Source of the DNA: Candidatus Zhuqueibacterota bacterium
Lineage (GTDB): Bacteria > SM23-31 > B21-G16
Reading direction: 5' to 3'
NCBI GenBank assembly: GCA_003644825.1
Contig: QNDJ01000090.1
Span: 1 to 6,780, forward strand
DNA: 6,780 nucleotides
Under the pieces are notes generated by a model. That model did not search any database. It worked only from the letters and a program-made list of their open reading frames with translations, and was not told the DNA's origin. Position numbers and translations under genes: made by a program. Positions 1 through 6,684 of this stretch are shown here, in pieces. How positions within the stretch are numbered: the stretch's first letter is position 1; each line of letters starts with the position of its first letter.

Positions 1-65
1 GTATTTAAGTCAACCTTTCTCGAACTAATGTTGTCTTAATGGTAAAATAAATCCAGGAAGCATTA

Positions 66-2234
66 ATGAAAAATCTATTTATTTTCGTAATAATCTTGAT
101 TCTAAGTTTTTATAGTATGTCATCAGCACAGGAAATCAGGAGTGTGAAGGCAGTTAAAACAGCTTCTCCGAAAATCGACGGAAATTTTCATATTGAAGAG
201 TGGTATTCTGCAGAAGTCATAACCGACTTTATTCAGACAGAACCTATAGAGGGAATAAAAGCATCAGAGAGCACAAAAGCATACATTTTATATGATGATA
301 AAAATTTATATATTGGAGTCCAGTGCTTTGATAGAGAACCATCAAAAATAGCTGCTCAGCTTGATAGAAGAGATAATATTTCAAATTCTGACTATATAGC
401 AATATTTTTTGATACTTTTCATGACCATAGAACTGGATTTTCTTTTGCTACAACACCTTATGGCACAAAAATAGACGCATATATATACAACGATGACAGT
501 GAAACTACAAGCTGGAATGGTATCTGGGATGTTAAAACAAAGATAACTGATTATGGATGGATAGCAGAATTTGTTATTCCTTTTAAAACTTTAAAATTTA
601 ATAACCTTAAAGAACAAACCTGGGGATTGAATATAAAAAGAAGAATTGAAAGAAAAAAAGAAGACTCTTACTGGCAGACTGTTAGAAGAAATGATGGATT
701 AAGGGCATCAAAGTTTGGGCATCTTACAAATCTTGTTGGAATCTCAACAGGGATAAATCTGAGACTTCTACCTTATGTAATAGGAAATATGAGCAAGGAA
801 AGAGGAAAAAGTCTCTCTTTTGGAAGCAGAGGTGATAGAACTACAGGTATAGATCTTCAATATGGAATTACAACAAACCTGATTGCAAACCTGACTTTAT
901 ACCCCGATTTTGCACAGATAGAAGCAGACCCGGAACTGATAAATCTTTCCCGATATCCACTGTTCTACCCGGAAAAAAGACCCTTTTTCATTGAAGGGTG
1001 TGATATTTTCAAAACAAGCGGTAATATTTATTCAAACTTGTTTTACTCAAGACGAATAAATGAACCACTGTATGGTTTAAAAATTACAGGCAAAATTAGC
1101 GGGTTTTCCCTGGGTTTTATAAACGTAATTAACGATAATGATTTAGGTATTCAGAACAAAATAAATTCCGGTTTTTTGAGCTCTGATTATAACAAAAGGA
1201 GCAATTTTACAATTTTTCGTATAAAAAAGGATGTTTTTTCCACTTCTGAAGTTGGTCTTATTGCAATGTCTAAAGATTACTCTGGAAACTATACACGAAT
1301 ATTAGGTATAGATGGCACAATCAGATTTAAGAATCACGAATGGATATCCTACAAACTGGTCAAAAGTTTTTCTACAGGTGTTTCTGGAAAGAGCCATTCA
1401 TTAAATATTTTTGTTGGTAAGAACTCAGATTTTTTTAATTGTTGTTACTGGTATACGGAAAAAGCACCTGGTTTTGTCGGTAACGAACTTGGTTTTTACA
1501 ATTACTTTAATCTTAGAGATGCAGGTGGATGGATGCAGATTGCACCAAGAATTGAAAAATATAATATAAGAAGAATAAAAATAAATCTGAATTTCTGGGG
1601 CGAAAATTATTGGAATAAACATTTTTTCAGAAAAGACACCTTTTCAAGAGGTGGTAATTTTGATTTCAATGTTCAAACAATGAATTACTGGATGTTTGGC
1701 GCAGGAAAAAACAAAGGAAAAAATTTTGATAGAATTGTAAATGTTCTTTATGATGATACTATCTACTGGCTATGGTTAAGCAGTAATAGAAGTAAAAAAT
1801 TTACCATCAGTATAAATCATTCTCAGGGAGATTACAGAGGGGGTTATAGATGGAGCTACAGTACTGACATCGGCTGGAAACCCACTGGAAGAATGAGTCT
1901 TCTTGTAGAATGGAGTAGAAGTTTAACAAAACCATTGAACCTTGAAACAGGAAAAATCGAAATAAACCTATTTGAAGTCTTCAGGACAAAACTTATTTAT
2001 AGTTTTAGTAGAGATGTTTCTACAAGAACAATAATTCAATACAACAGGCGGGAAAGCAAGGTCGATGTAAGTTTTCTATTCAGTTATAACTTTAAACCCG
2101 GAAGCTTTTTATACATAGCATATAACGAACTTTTGAATAGATATGATAATAATGTAGTCTCATTAAATAGAGGATACTATAAATCAACAAACAGGGTTAT
2201 TAAAATAAAGTATTCATATTTATTTCAGATTTAA
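66..2234 (+). CDS. Secreted DUF5916-family outer-membrane protein with N-terminal CBM9-like domain
   Basis: Residues 1-21 form a Sec signal peptide (MKN, then a hydrophobic Leu/Ile/Phe run, cleavage likely after SSA21). A carbohydrate-binding-module-9-like beta-sandwich follows, at about residues 30-222: it starts with SPKIDGNFHIEEW (35-47), the usual 'IDG..dE..W' opening, and includes LYDDKNLYIGVQCFDREP. The DUF5916 hallmark lies at about 264-315, with YPDFAQIEADPE, then NLSRYPLFYPEKRPFFIEG, then FYSRRI. The rest, to 722, is rich in alternating aromatic/polar strands and ends YSYLFQI, consistent with a beta-barrel finishing in a BAM-type C-terminal strand. The ATG is preceded by AGGAAG (55-60) with 5 nt spacing, which supports this start. 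A TAAAAT (43-48) could be a -10 box, but its -35 is poor. The family is widespread in diderm bacteria and lacks an established function; glycan or polymer binding at the outer membrane is inference. Length is usual for the family and I see no disruption. Confidence 0.88.
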   Translation: MKNLFIFVIILILSFYSMSSAQEIRSVKAVKTASPKIDGNFHIEEWYSAEVITDFIQTEPIEGIKASESTKAYILYDDKNLYIGVQCFDREPSKIAAQLDRRDNISNSDYIAIFFDTFHDHRTGFSFATTPYGTKIDAYIYNDDSETTSWNGIWDVKTKITDYGWIAEFVIPFKTLKFNNLKEQTWGLNIKRRIERKKEDSYWQTVRRNDGLRASKFGHLTNLVGISTGINLRLLPYVIGNMSKERGKSLSFGSRGDRTTGIDLQYGITTNLIANLTLYPDFAQIEADPELINLSRYPLFYPEKRPFFIEGCDIFKTSGNIYSNLFYSRRINEPLYGLKITGKISGFSLGFINVINDNDLGIQNKINSGFLSSDYNKRSNFTIFRIKKDVFSTSEVGLIAMSKDYSGNYTRILGIDGTIRFKNHEWISYKLVKSFSTGVSGKSHSLNIFVGKNSDFFNCCYWYTEKAPGFVGNELGFYNYFNLRDAGGWMQIAPRIEKYNIRRIKINLNFWGENYWNKHFFRKDTFSRGGNFDFNVQTMNYWMFGAGKNKGKNFDRIVNVLYDDTIYWLWLSSNRSKKFTISINHSQGDYRGGYRWSYSTDIGWKPTGRMSLLVEWSRSLTKPLNLETGKIEINLFEVFRTKLIYSFSRDVSTRTIIQYNRRESKVDVSFLFSYNFKPGSFLYIAYNELLNRYDNNVVSLNRGYYKSTNRVIKIKYSYLFQI

Positions 2235-2627
2235 TACATTAAACTTCCTGTCAAAAAGGATTAAAATAAAAAGATTGTAATATAACCTTCCTAAATCGCT
2301 TTTTACAGGAAAAAACTTGACATCTCAAATTATTTGATAAAAACAACTAATTAAATGAATTCTGCTAATTTTTTCTCTAATTCCTAATTTCAATATACAA
2401 AATACAAAAGATATTCTTTTCTTGTTATACGTATTTTTTAAAAATTTTTTAATTGTAAGGTCCAATTTTCTCCTTTTTTATCGGACAAAAATCTTAGTCT
2501 CGACATTGAGTTGAGATTTTATATGAACAGGCAGAAATAGACTGTATAAAAACTGCAATCTTAGGAATTTTCTTTGATTGGGCAGGGATGCTCTATATAC
2601 AATTCGTGCTCAATTACATTAACAAAA
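2235..2627. other. Non-coding gap, left part: AT-rich, no intact gene
   Basis: There is no intact ORF with a ribosome binding site on either strand. An imperfect inverted repeat lies just after the upstream stop (CCTGTCAAAAAG at 2247-2258; CTTTTTACAGG at 2299-2309; 40-nt loop). It lacks a following T-run, so it is not a clear terminator. An A/T-only tract TTTTTTAAAAATTTTTT occupies about 2434-2450. A 7-bp hairpin (AAAATCT 2488-2494 with AGATTTT 2514-2520, extendable with G-U pairs) lies further right. From 2442 to 2537 the third forward frame stays open and reads protein-like (VQFSPFL, then NLSLDIELRFYMNRQK, then TAG at 2538); it has no start codon near its beginning. This may be an extension of the decayed gene to its right. 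Confidence 0.6.
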
Positions 2628-2974
2628 CGGACATATTTGCCCGTTTATAAATAGTTTTCACACAGTCCAAGGATAATCGTTTCACGTTTAACCTCTGATC
2701 TTAAATTATAATTAAAAAGGAACAAAAGGGCTTTTTTATTCTGGTACATTAAGAAAATCAATCTACTTATGTAATTTTTAAAGGTAATATGACCAGCCAG
2801 ATTAATTTGAATCATCACATTCAGGCAGGAGTCAATATACAGAGAGTTAACAAAGATAAGTAACAGCTTTTAATCACCCGTATTATTTCATTCGTGGTTG
2901 ATTATCCAGGAGGTAAAAACGGGGATTACTTAAAACTGAATATTATAGATAAAGTGGTTAATGATAAATACTGA
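2628..2974 (+). pseudogene. Decayed remnant of a TonB-dependent-receptor-like outer-membrane protein
   Basis: Short protein-like stretches occur in all three forward frames and are interrupted by stops. The strongest, in the frame open from 2753 to 2860, contains KGNMTSQINLNHHIQAG followed by VNIQRVN. It resembles the barrel segment 'K(A/G)DLTSQINKxHQIKAGFEYR' common in large TonB-dependent receptors of candidate-phylum and Bacteroidota-like bacteria (family pattern from memory). Upstream, RFTFN (2678-2692) continues after a frame change as TSDLKL (2691-2708), giving a strand-like RFTFN-LTSDLKL. TYLPVYK lies at 2631-2651. Downstream in the first frame, after TAA at 2861, is VDYPGGKNGDYLKLNI. 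Stops in that frame are at 2648, 2696, 2702, 2750, 2861 and 2972, so no functional product is possible. The N-terminal plug and most of the barrel are absent, implying large deletions as well as point decay. It lies directly downstream of another outer-membrane protein gene. Boundaries are approximate; chance resemblance in the weaker pieces is possible. Confidence 0.5.
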
Positions 2975-3057
2975 CCTTAGAACCCAGATAATCCATTATT
3001 AAATGAGAATAAAAAGAGAGGGAGAAAAATCGATTCTGGAGTAAAAGCTATTTAAAA

Positions 3058-3075
3058 ATTCTTAAACTTGAGAAT
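3058..3075. promoter_or_regulatory. 18-bp imperfect dyad over the -35 box (operator candidate)
   Basis: ATTCTTAAACTTGAGAAT is a near-palindrome: 14 of 18 positions are symmetric, with outer arms ATTCT and AGAAT perfect. It covers the putative -35 hexamer of the operon, where a bound regulator would block or modulate transcription. The binding protein is unknown, and I see no second copy in the window. Confidence 0.3.
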
Positions 3076-3096
3076 GTCAATTTTTTTTCGTATCTT
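3068..3096 (+). promoter_or_regulatory. Putative sigma-70-type promoter of the kinase/regulator operon
   Basis: TTGAGA (3068-3073) is followed by a 17-nt spacer containing a T8 tract and then TATCTT (3091-3096). The match is four or five of six bases to each consensus box with optimal spacing. Transcription would start near 3103-3104, leaving a leader of about 16 nt before the ATG at 3120. The -35 box sits inside a dyad (3058-3075). AT-rich DNA produces such matches often, so confidence is moderate. Confidence 0.45.
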
Positions 3097-3119
3097 ATAA
3101 ATAAATAGAGAAATAAAAG

Positions 3120-5309
3120 ATGAAAAAAAGAAAAATTGATGACTTTTCAGATTTTAGAAATTTACTCGAGTTTTTTCCTGAAGATGGTTTAATACAACTG
3201 AAAGGGGACAGGAAATTAATAGTAAGTGCCGAAGCAATGGGGAATCTCAGGATGGAGTTGATTAACACATTCGGGATAAAAATTGCTAAAGGTGTATTGA
3301 TGAGATATGGATATACCTGTGGTTATCAGGATGCGATGAATCTTAAGAAAAAGTTTAAATGGAATAATGAAAAGGATATAATTTCTGCAGGCCCTAAAAT
3401 GCATATGCTGGAAGGTATTGTTAAAGTTACTCCTGTTGAAATGAATATTGATAAGGAGAAAAATATTTTTAAATTCAAAGCTATCTGGAATAATTCTTAT
3501 GAAGCTGAACAGCATAAAAAACACTTTGGTATAAGCGATTATCCTGTTTGCTGGACACTTACCGGTTATGCTTCGGGATTTTCATCTGCTGTTTTCGGAA
3601 AAGAGGTCATAAGCATTGAAGAAAAATGTGAAGGAAAAGGTGATGATTGCTGCCTGGTAAAAATTAAATTAGCTGAAGAATGGGGTCCCAAGATAACGGA
3701 GGAACTGAAACAATTAAAACTGGAGAATTTCCACCGAAAAATAAGTTTATTAGAAGAGAAACTATCAAAGAAAACCAGAGACTTAAGGAAACAAACAAGG
3801 CAGTTAAAAGATACAATGGAGTTGCTGAACAGCATCTATGAGGGTTCTACTGAATACTCGATTATTGCAGAAGATTTAAACGGAAAAATTCTAACTTTCA
3901 ATAAGGGCGCAACCTTAATATATGGATATAAACCTGAAGAAATCATCGGGAAAAATGCCAGAATTCTCCATACAAAAGAGGATATACTATCCAGAAAGTA
4001 TGAAAAAATTGGTGAAATCGTTAAAAAAGAAGGTATATTTGAAGGAGAAGAACTCAGAGTTAGAAAGAATGGCGAAGTTTTCCCTGTCAGAAGAACGGTA
4101 ACGTTGAGAAAAGATGCAAAAGGGAATCCTGTCGGATTTGTTGTAATTTCAAAAGATATCACCGAAGAAAAAAAACTGGAACAGCAGTTAAAAGAGTATA
4201 CATCAAACCTCGAAAACATCATAAAAAAGAGAACGGAAGAATTGATAATTTCTGAAGCAAAATACAGAGATTTGATAGAAAATTCTCCTGAAATTATATA
4301 TCAGTCAGACCCTGAAGGAAGAATTGTTAGTATAAATGAGACCGCTGTCAAAAAACTTGGTTATACTATTGATGAGTTTATGAAAAAGAGAGTGCAGGAC
4401 CTTGTTCCAGAAGAGTATAAAGAAAAAATGATAGACCACCTTTCAAGGGTTATTAAGGAAGGAAAGAGCACAGTTGAAACTGTTTTTTTAACAAAGACAG
4501 GGAAAAAAGTTTATGTTGAGATAAATTCGACCGGTTTTTGTGATTCAGAAACCGGGGCTTTAAAATATACAAGAGCATTTGTCAGAGACATAACAGACAG
4601 GAAAAAACTTGAAGCTCAAATTATGCACCAAGAAAAAATGGCGAGCCTGGGATTGATGGCTGCTGGTATTGCCCACGAAGTTGGAAATCCTCTTACTTCT
4701 ATTTCTACCATTGTTCAGGTATTCCAAAGAAGAACTAAAGACCCTTTTTTCCTTGAAAACATTAAAACCCTCAGGAGTAATATTGAGAGGATAAATAAGA
4801 TAGTAAGAGAACTGGTGGATTTTTCAAGACCATCAAGTTATAACTTTGAGAATATCCAGATTAATAATGTAATAAAGAACGCTATTGGAATTGCAAAATA
4901 TGATAGAAGGGTGAAAAATATTGAAATAAAATCGGACCTGGACTCCAATCTACCCATTGTCAGGCTTATACCTGACCAGCTTTTACAGGTTCTGATAAAT
5001 ATCATCTTTAACGCAATAGATGCTATTGAATCCTCTTATGGAAGAATTTTGGTTTCATCAAAACTTGAAAACAGCAGGATAAAAATCGAGATAGAAGATA
5101 ACGGTATCGGTATTCCAAGAGAGAATCTTAACAAAATATTTGAGCCCTTTTATACCACAAAAAAAATTGGAAGAGGAACAGGTTTAGGACTTACTGTGAG
5201 TTATGGAATTATCAAGAATTTTGGAGGCACCATCAATGTTGAATCCGAAGAAGGAAAAGGAAGTAAATTTTCTATAATTTTACCAATAAACAAAATTAAG
5301 GAAAATTAA
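3120..5309 (+). CDS. Cytosolic sensor histidine kinase with XylR_N/V4R sensory module and two PAS domains
   Basis: The product is 729 aa with no transmembrane segment, so a soluble kinase. Residues about 10-185 are the XylR N-terminal/V4R effector domain: GPKMHMLEG (91-99), W123 in AIWNNSYEAE, PVCWTLTGYASGF (142-154), and EEKCEGKGDDCC (167-178). C144, E167, C170 and C178 have the spacing of the zinc site of phenol-sensing activators, and H95/W123 match the pair that contacts phenol there. A coiled-coil linker spans about 186-235. PAS 1 is at about 238-350 (ends SKDITEEKKLE) and PAS 2 at about 380-495 (ends RDITDRKKLE). HisKA carries the phospho-acceptor H519 (AHEVGNPL). The ATPase has an N box (N627, N631), G1 DNGIGIP (660-666), F box FEPFYTT (674-680) and G2 GRGTGLGL (684-691). 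All catalytic boxes are intact. It presumably autophosphorylates in response to a small, possibly aromatic, effector and phosphorylates the regulator encoded 1 nt downstream. The ribosome binding site is weak (GAG, 3108-3110). The ligand is unknown. Confidence 0.93.
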   Translation: MKKRKIDDFSDFRNLLEFFPEDGLIQLKGDRKLIVSAEAMGNLRMELINTFGIKIAKGVLMRYGYTCGYQDAMNLKKKFKWNNEKDIISAGPKMHMLEGIVKVTPVEMNIDKEKNIFKFKAIWNNSYEAEQHKKHFGISDYPVCWTLTGYASGFSSAVFGKEVISIEEKCEGKGDDCCLVKIKLAEEWGPKITEELKQLKLENFHRKISLLEEKLSKKTRDLRKQTRQLKDTMELLNSIYEGSTEYSIIAEDLNGKILTFNKGATLIYGYKPEEIIGKNARILHTKEDILSRKYEKIGEIVKKEGIFEGEELRVRKNGEVFPVRRTVTLRKDAKGNPVGFVVISKDITEEKKLEQQLKEYTSNLENIIKKRTEELIISEAKYRDLIENSPEIIYQSDPEGRIVSINETAVKKLGYTIDEFMKKRVQDLVPEEYKEKMIDHLSRVIKEGKSTVETVFLTKTGKKVYVEINSTGFCDSETGALKYTRAFVRDITDRKKLEAQIMHQEKMASLGLMAAGIAHEVGNPLTSISTIVQVFQRRTKDPFFLENIKTLRSNIERINKIVRELVDFSRPSSYNFENIQINNVIKNAIGIAKYDRRVKNIEIKSDLDSNLPIVRLIPDQLLQVLINIIFNAIDAIESSYGRILVSSKLENSRIKIEIEDNGIGIPRENLNKIFEPFYTTKKIGRGTGLGLTVSYGIIKNFGGTINVESEEGKGSKFSIILPINKIKEN

Positions 5310-5310
5310 T

Positions 5311-6684
5311 ATGGCAAAAAAGATTTTAGTTGCTGATGATGAAAAAAGTATCAGGGATACAATGAAGATTGTTTTCAGCGAAGAAGGGTATGAGTGTGAT
5401 ACTGCAGAGGATGGAGAGGAAACATTAAAACTAATATCTGATAATAACTATGACCTTCTTATATGTGATATAAGGATGCCAAAAGTTGATGGGCTGGAGG
5501 TTTTGAAAAAGAGTGTGGAAATATGCCCGGAAACATCTGTTATAATGATGACAGCTTATGCATCTATTGATACTGCTGTAGAATCGCTAAGGATGGGCGC
5601 TTTTGATTACCTGATAAAACCACTTGAGTTTGACCAGATTCTGTTAAGAATAAAAAGGCTGTTTGAGTATAAGGATATTGCTCTTGAAAACCAGCACCTG
5701 AGAAAAGAACTGCAGGGAATCTACAATTTCCAGAATATTATTGGAAAAAGTAAACCTATGCAGGAAGTATTTAAATTAATTAAGAAGGTAATAAATACTA
5801 AAAATAATGTTCTGATAACAGGTGCAAGTGGAACTGGAAAAGAACTGGTTGCAAGGGCTATTCATTTCAGTAAACCCGATATGAGAGGTAAATTTATTGC
5901 AATAAATTGTGGTGCCATTTCGGAGACATTGATGGAAAGCGAGCTTTTTGGACATAAGAGAGGAGCTTTTACTGGTGCTGTGAAAGATAAAGAGGGGTTC
6001 TTTAAAACAGCAAGTGGTGGAACCCTGTTTCTCGATGAAATTGGTGAAATGCCTCTGCATTTGCAGGTAAAATTACTCAGAGCAATAGAAGAAAAAGAAA
6101 TAATCCCGGTTGGTAGTTCCATACCTGAAAAAGTTGATACAAGAATTATTGCTGCCTCAAATAAAGATTTGTATGAACTTGTTAAGGCTAAAAAATTTAG
6201 AGAAGACCTCTATTATAGACTTAATGTAGTTGAAATAAAACTACCAACTTTACAGGAAAGAAGAGAAGATATACCTTTACTTATCAATCATTTCATTCAA
6301 AAATACAACAAAGAACTTAAAAGATTTGTAAAAGGGGTTACAAATGAAACTATGAAAATATTTTTAAACTATAACTGGAAAGGCGGTATAAGGGAACTTG
6401 AGAACGTTATTGAAAGGGCAATAATATTAACAGAAGAAGATTATATCACACCTGATTTACTTCCTCCGGACCTCTCAGGTTTTACTCCCCCACTGGAGAT
6501 TTCTGATAATTTTAAACTGGCTATGAAAGTTTATGAAAAAGAACATATTATCAAGATACTGGAGAAATTTAACTATGATAAGTTAAAGGCTTCAAAGGCT
6601 CTTGGAATGAGTTTATCATCTTTATATAGAAAGATGGATGAACTCGAAATACCCCTCAAACAGGATAAAAAAGATAAAAAATGA
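5311..6684 (+). CDS. NtrC-family sigma-54-dependent response regulator
   Basis: The product is 457 aa with the full three-domain plan. The receiver (1-118) has the acidic pair D9/D10, phospho-acceptor D53 (ICDIRMP), T81 and K103. The AAA+ sigma-54 interaction domain (about 143-385) has Walker A GASGTGKE (171-178), an intact GAFTGA sigma-54 contact loop (218-223), Walker B GGTLFLDEIGE with D242/E243, FREDLYYRLNV carrying the arginine-finger region, and sensor II NWKGGIREL (355-363). A Fis-type helix-turn-helix (about 408-446) contains ASKALGMSLSSLYRKM. Phosphorylation at D53 should promote oligomerisation, and ATP hydrolysis then remodels sigma-54 holoenzyme at target promoters. The start is preceded by AAGGA (5298-5302), 8 nt upstream and inside the end of the kinase gene, so the two are co-translated and almost certainly cognate. 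One oddity: sensor II usually reads 'N(W/Y)PGNVREL', but here the Pro is Lys and the Asn is Gly. Targets are unknown. Confidence 0.95.
   Translation: MAKKILVADDEKSIRDTMKIVFSEEGYECDTAEDGEETLKLISDNNYDLLICDIRMPKVDGLEVLKKSVEICPETSVIMMTAYASIDTAVESLRMGAFDYLIKPLEFDQILLRIKRLFEYKDIALENQHLRKELQGIYNFQNIIGKSKPMQEVFKLIKKVINTKNNVLITGASGTGKELVARAIHFSKPDMRGKFIAINCGAISETLMESELFGHKRGAFTGAVKDKEGFFKTASGGTLFLDEIGEMPLHLQVKLLRAIEEKEIIPVGSSIPEKVDTRIIAASNKDLYELVKAKKFREDLYYRLNVVEIKLPTLQERREDIPLLINHFIQKYNKELKRFVKGVTNETMKIFLNYNWKGGIRELENVIERAIILTEEDYITPDLLPPDLSGFTPPLEISDNFKLAMKVYEKEHIIKILEKFNYDKLKASKALGMSLSSLYRKMDELEIPLKQDKKDKK

Noticed and set aside
2434-2450. TTTTTTAAAAATTTTTT as an intrinsic terminator
   Set aside because: It is A/T only with no GC-containing stem, so the hairpin would be too weak; it is 200 bp after the upstream stop.
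2580-2640. Sigma-54 look-alikes (TTGGGCAGGGATGC and CGGACATATTTGCC)
   Set aside because: The distance between the GG and GC dinucleotides is 8 nt instead of the required 10.
2789-2863. Small ORF starting ATG with AAGG just upstream, 24 codons (MTSQINLNHH...)
   Set aside because: The ATG is an internal Met of a longer receptor-like stretch open from 2753. The AAGG-ATG spacing is only 4 nt, and the product would be a fragment of a barrel strand.
2909-2914. Strong Shine-Dalgarno-like GGAGGT
   Set aside because: No ATG, GTG or TTG follows at a workable distance. It is better explained as the Gly-Gly codons of the PGGKNGDY stretch in the remnant.
2628-3055. Stop-codon recoding or an alternative genetic code joining the open stretches of one frame
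   Set aside because: TAA, TGA and TAG all interrupt the frame and frame changes are needed as well. The flanking genes use the standard code with normal stops, so decay is simpler.
2235-3119. CRISPR array, tRNA or insertion sequence in the gap
   Set aside because: No regularly spaced direct repeats, no tRNA-like arms and no paired terminal repeats with transposase motifs were seen by eye.
3216-4222. Antisense open frames across the kinase gene
   Set aside because: They are shadows of a strongly supported coding region, rich in Phe/Ser from reversed Lys/Glu codons, with no recognisable domains.
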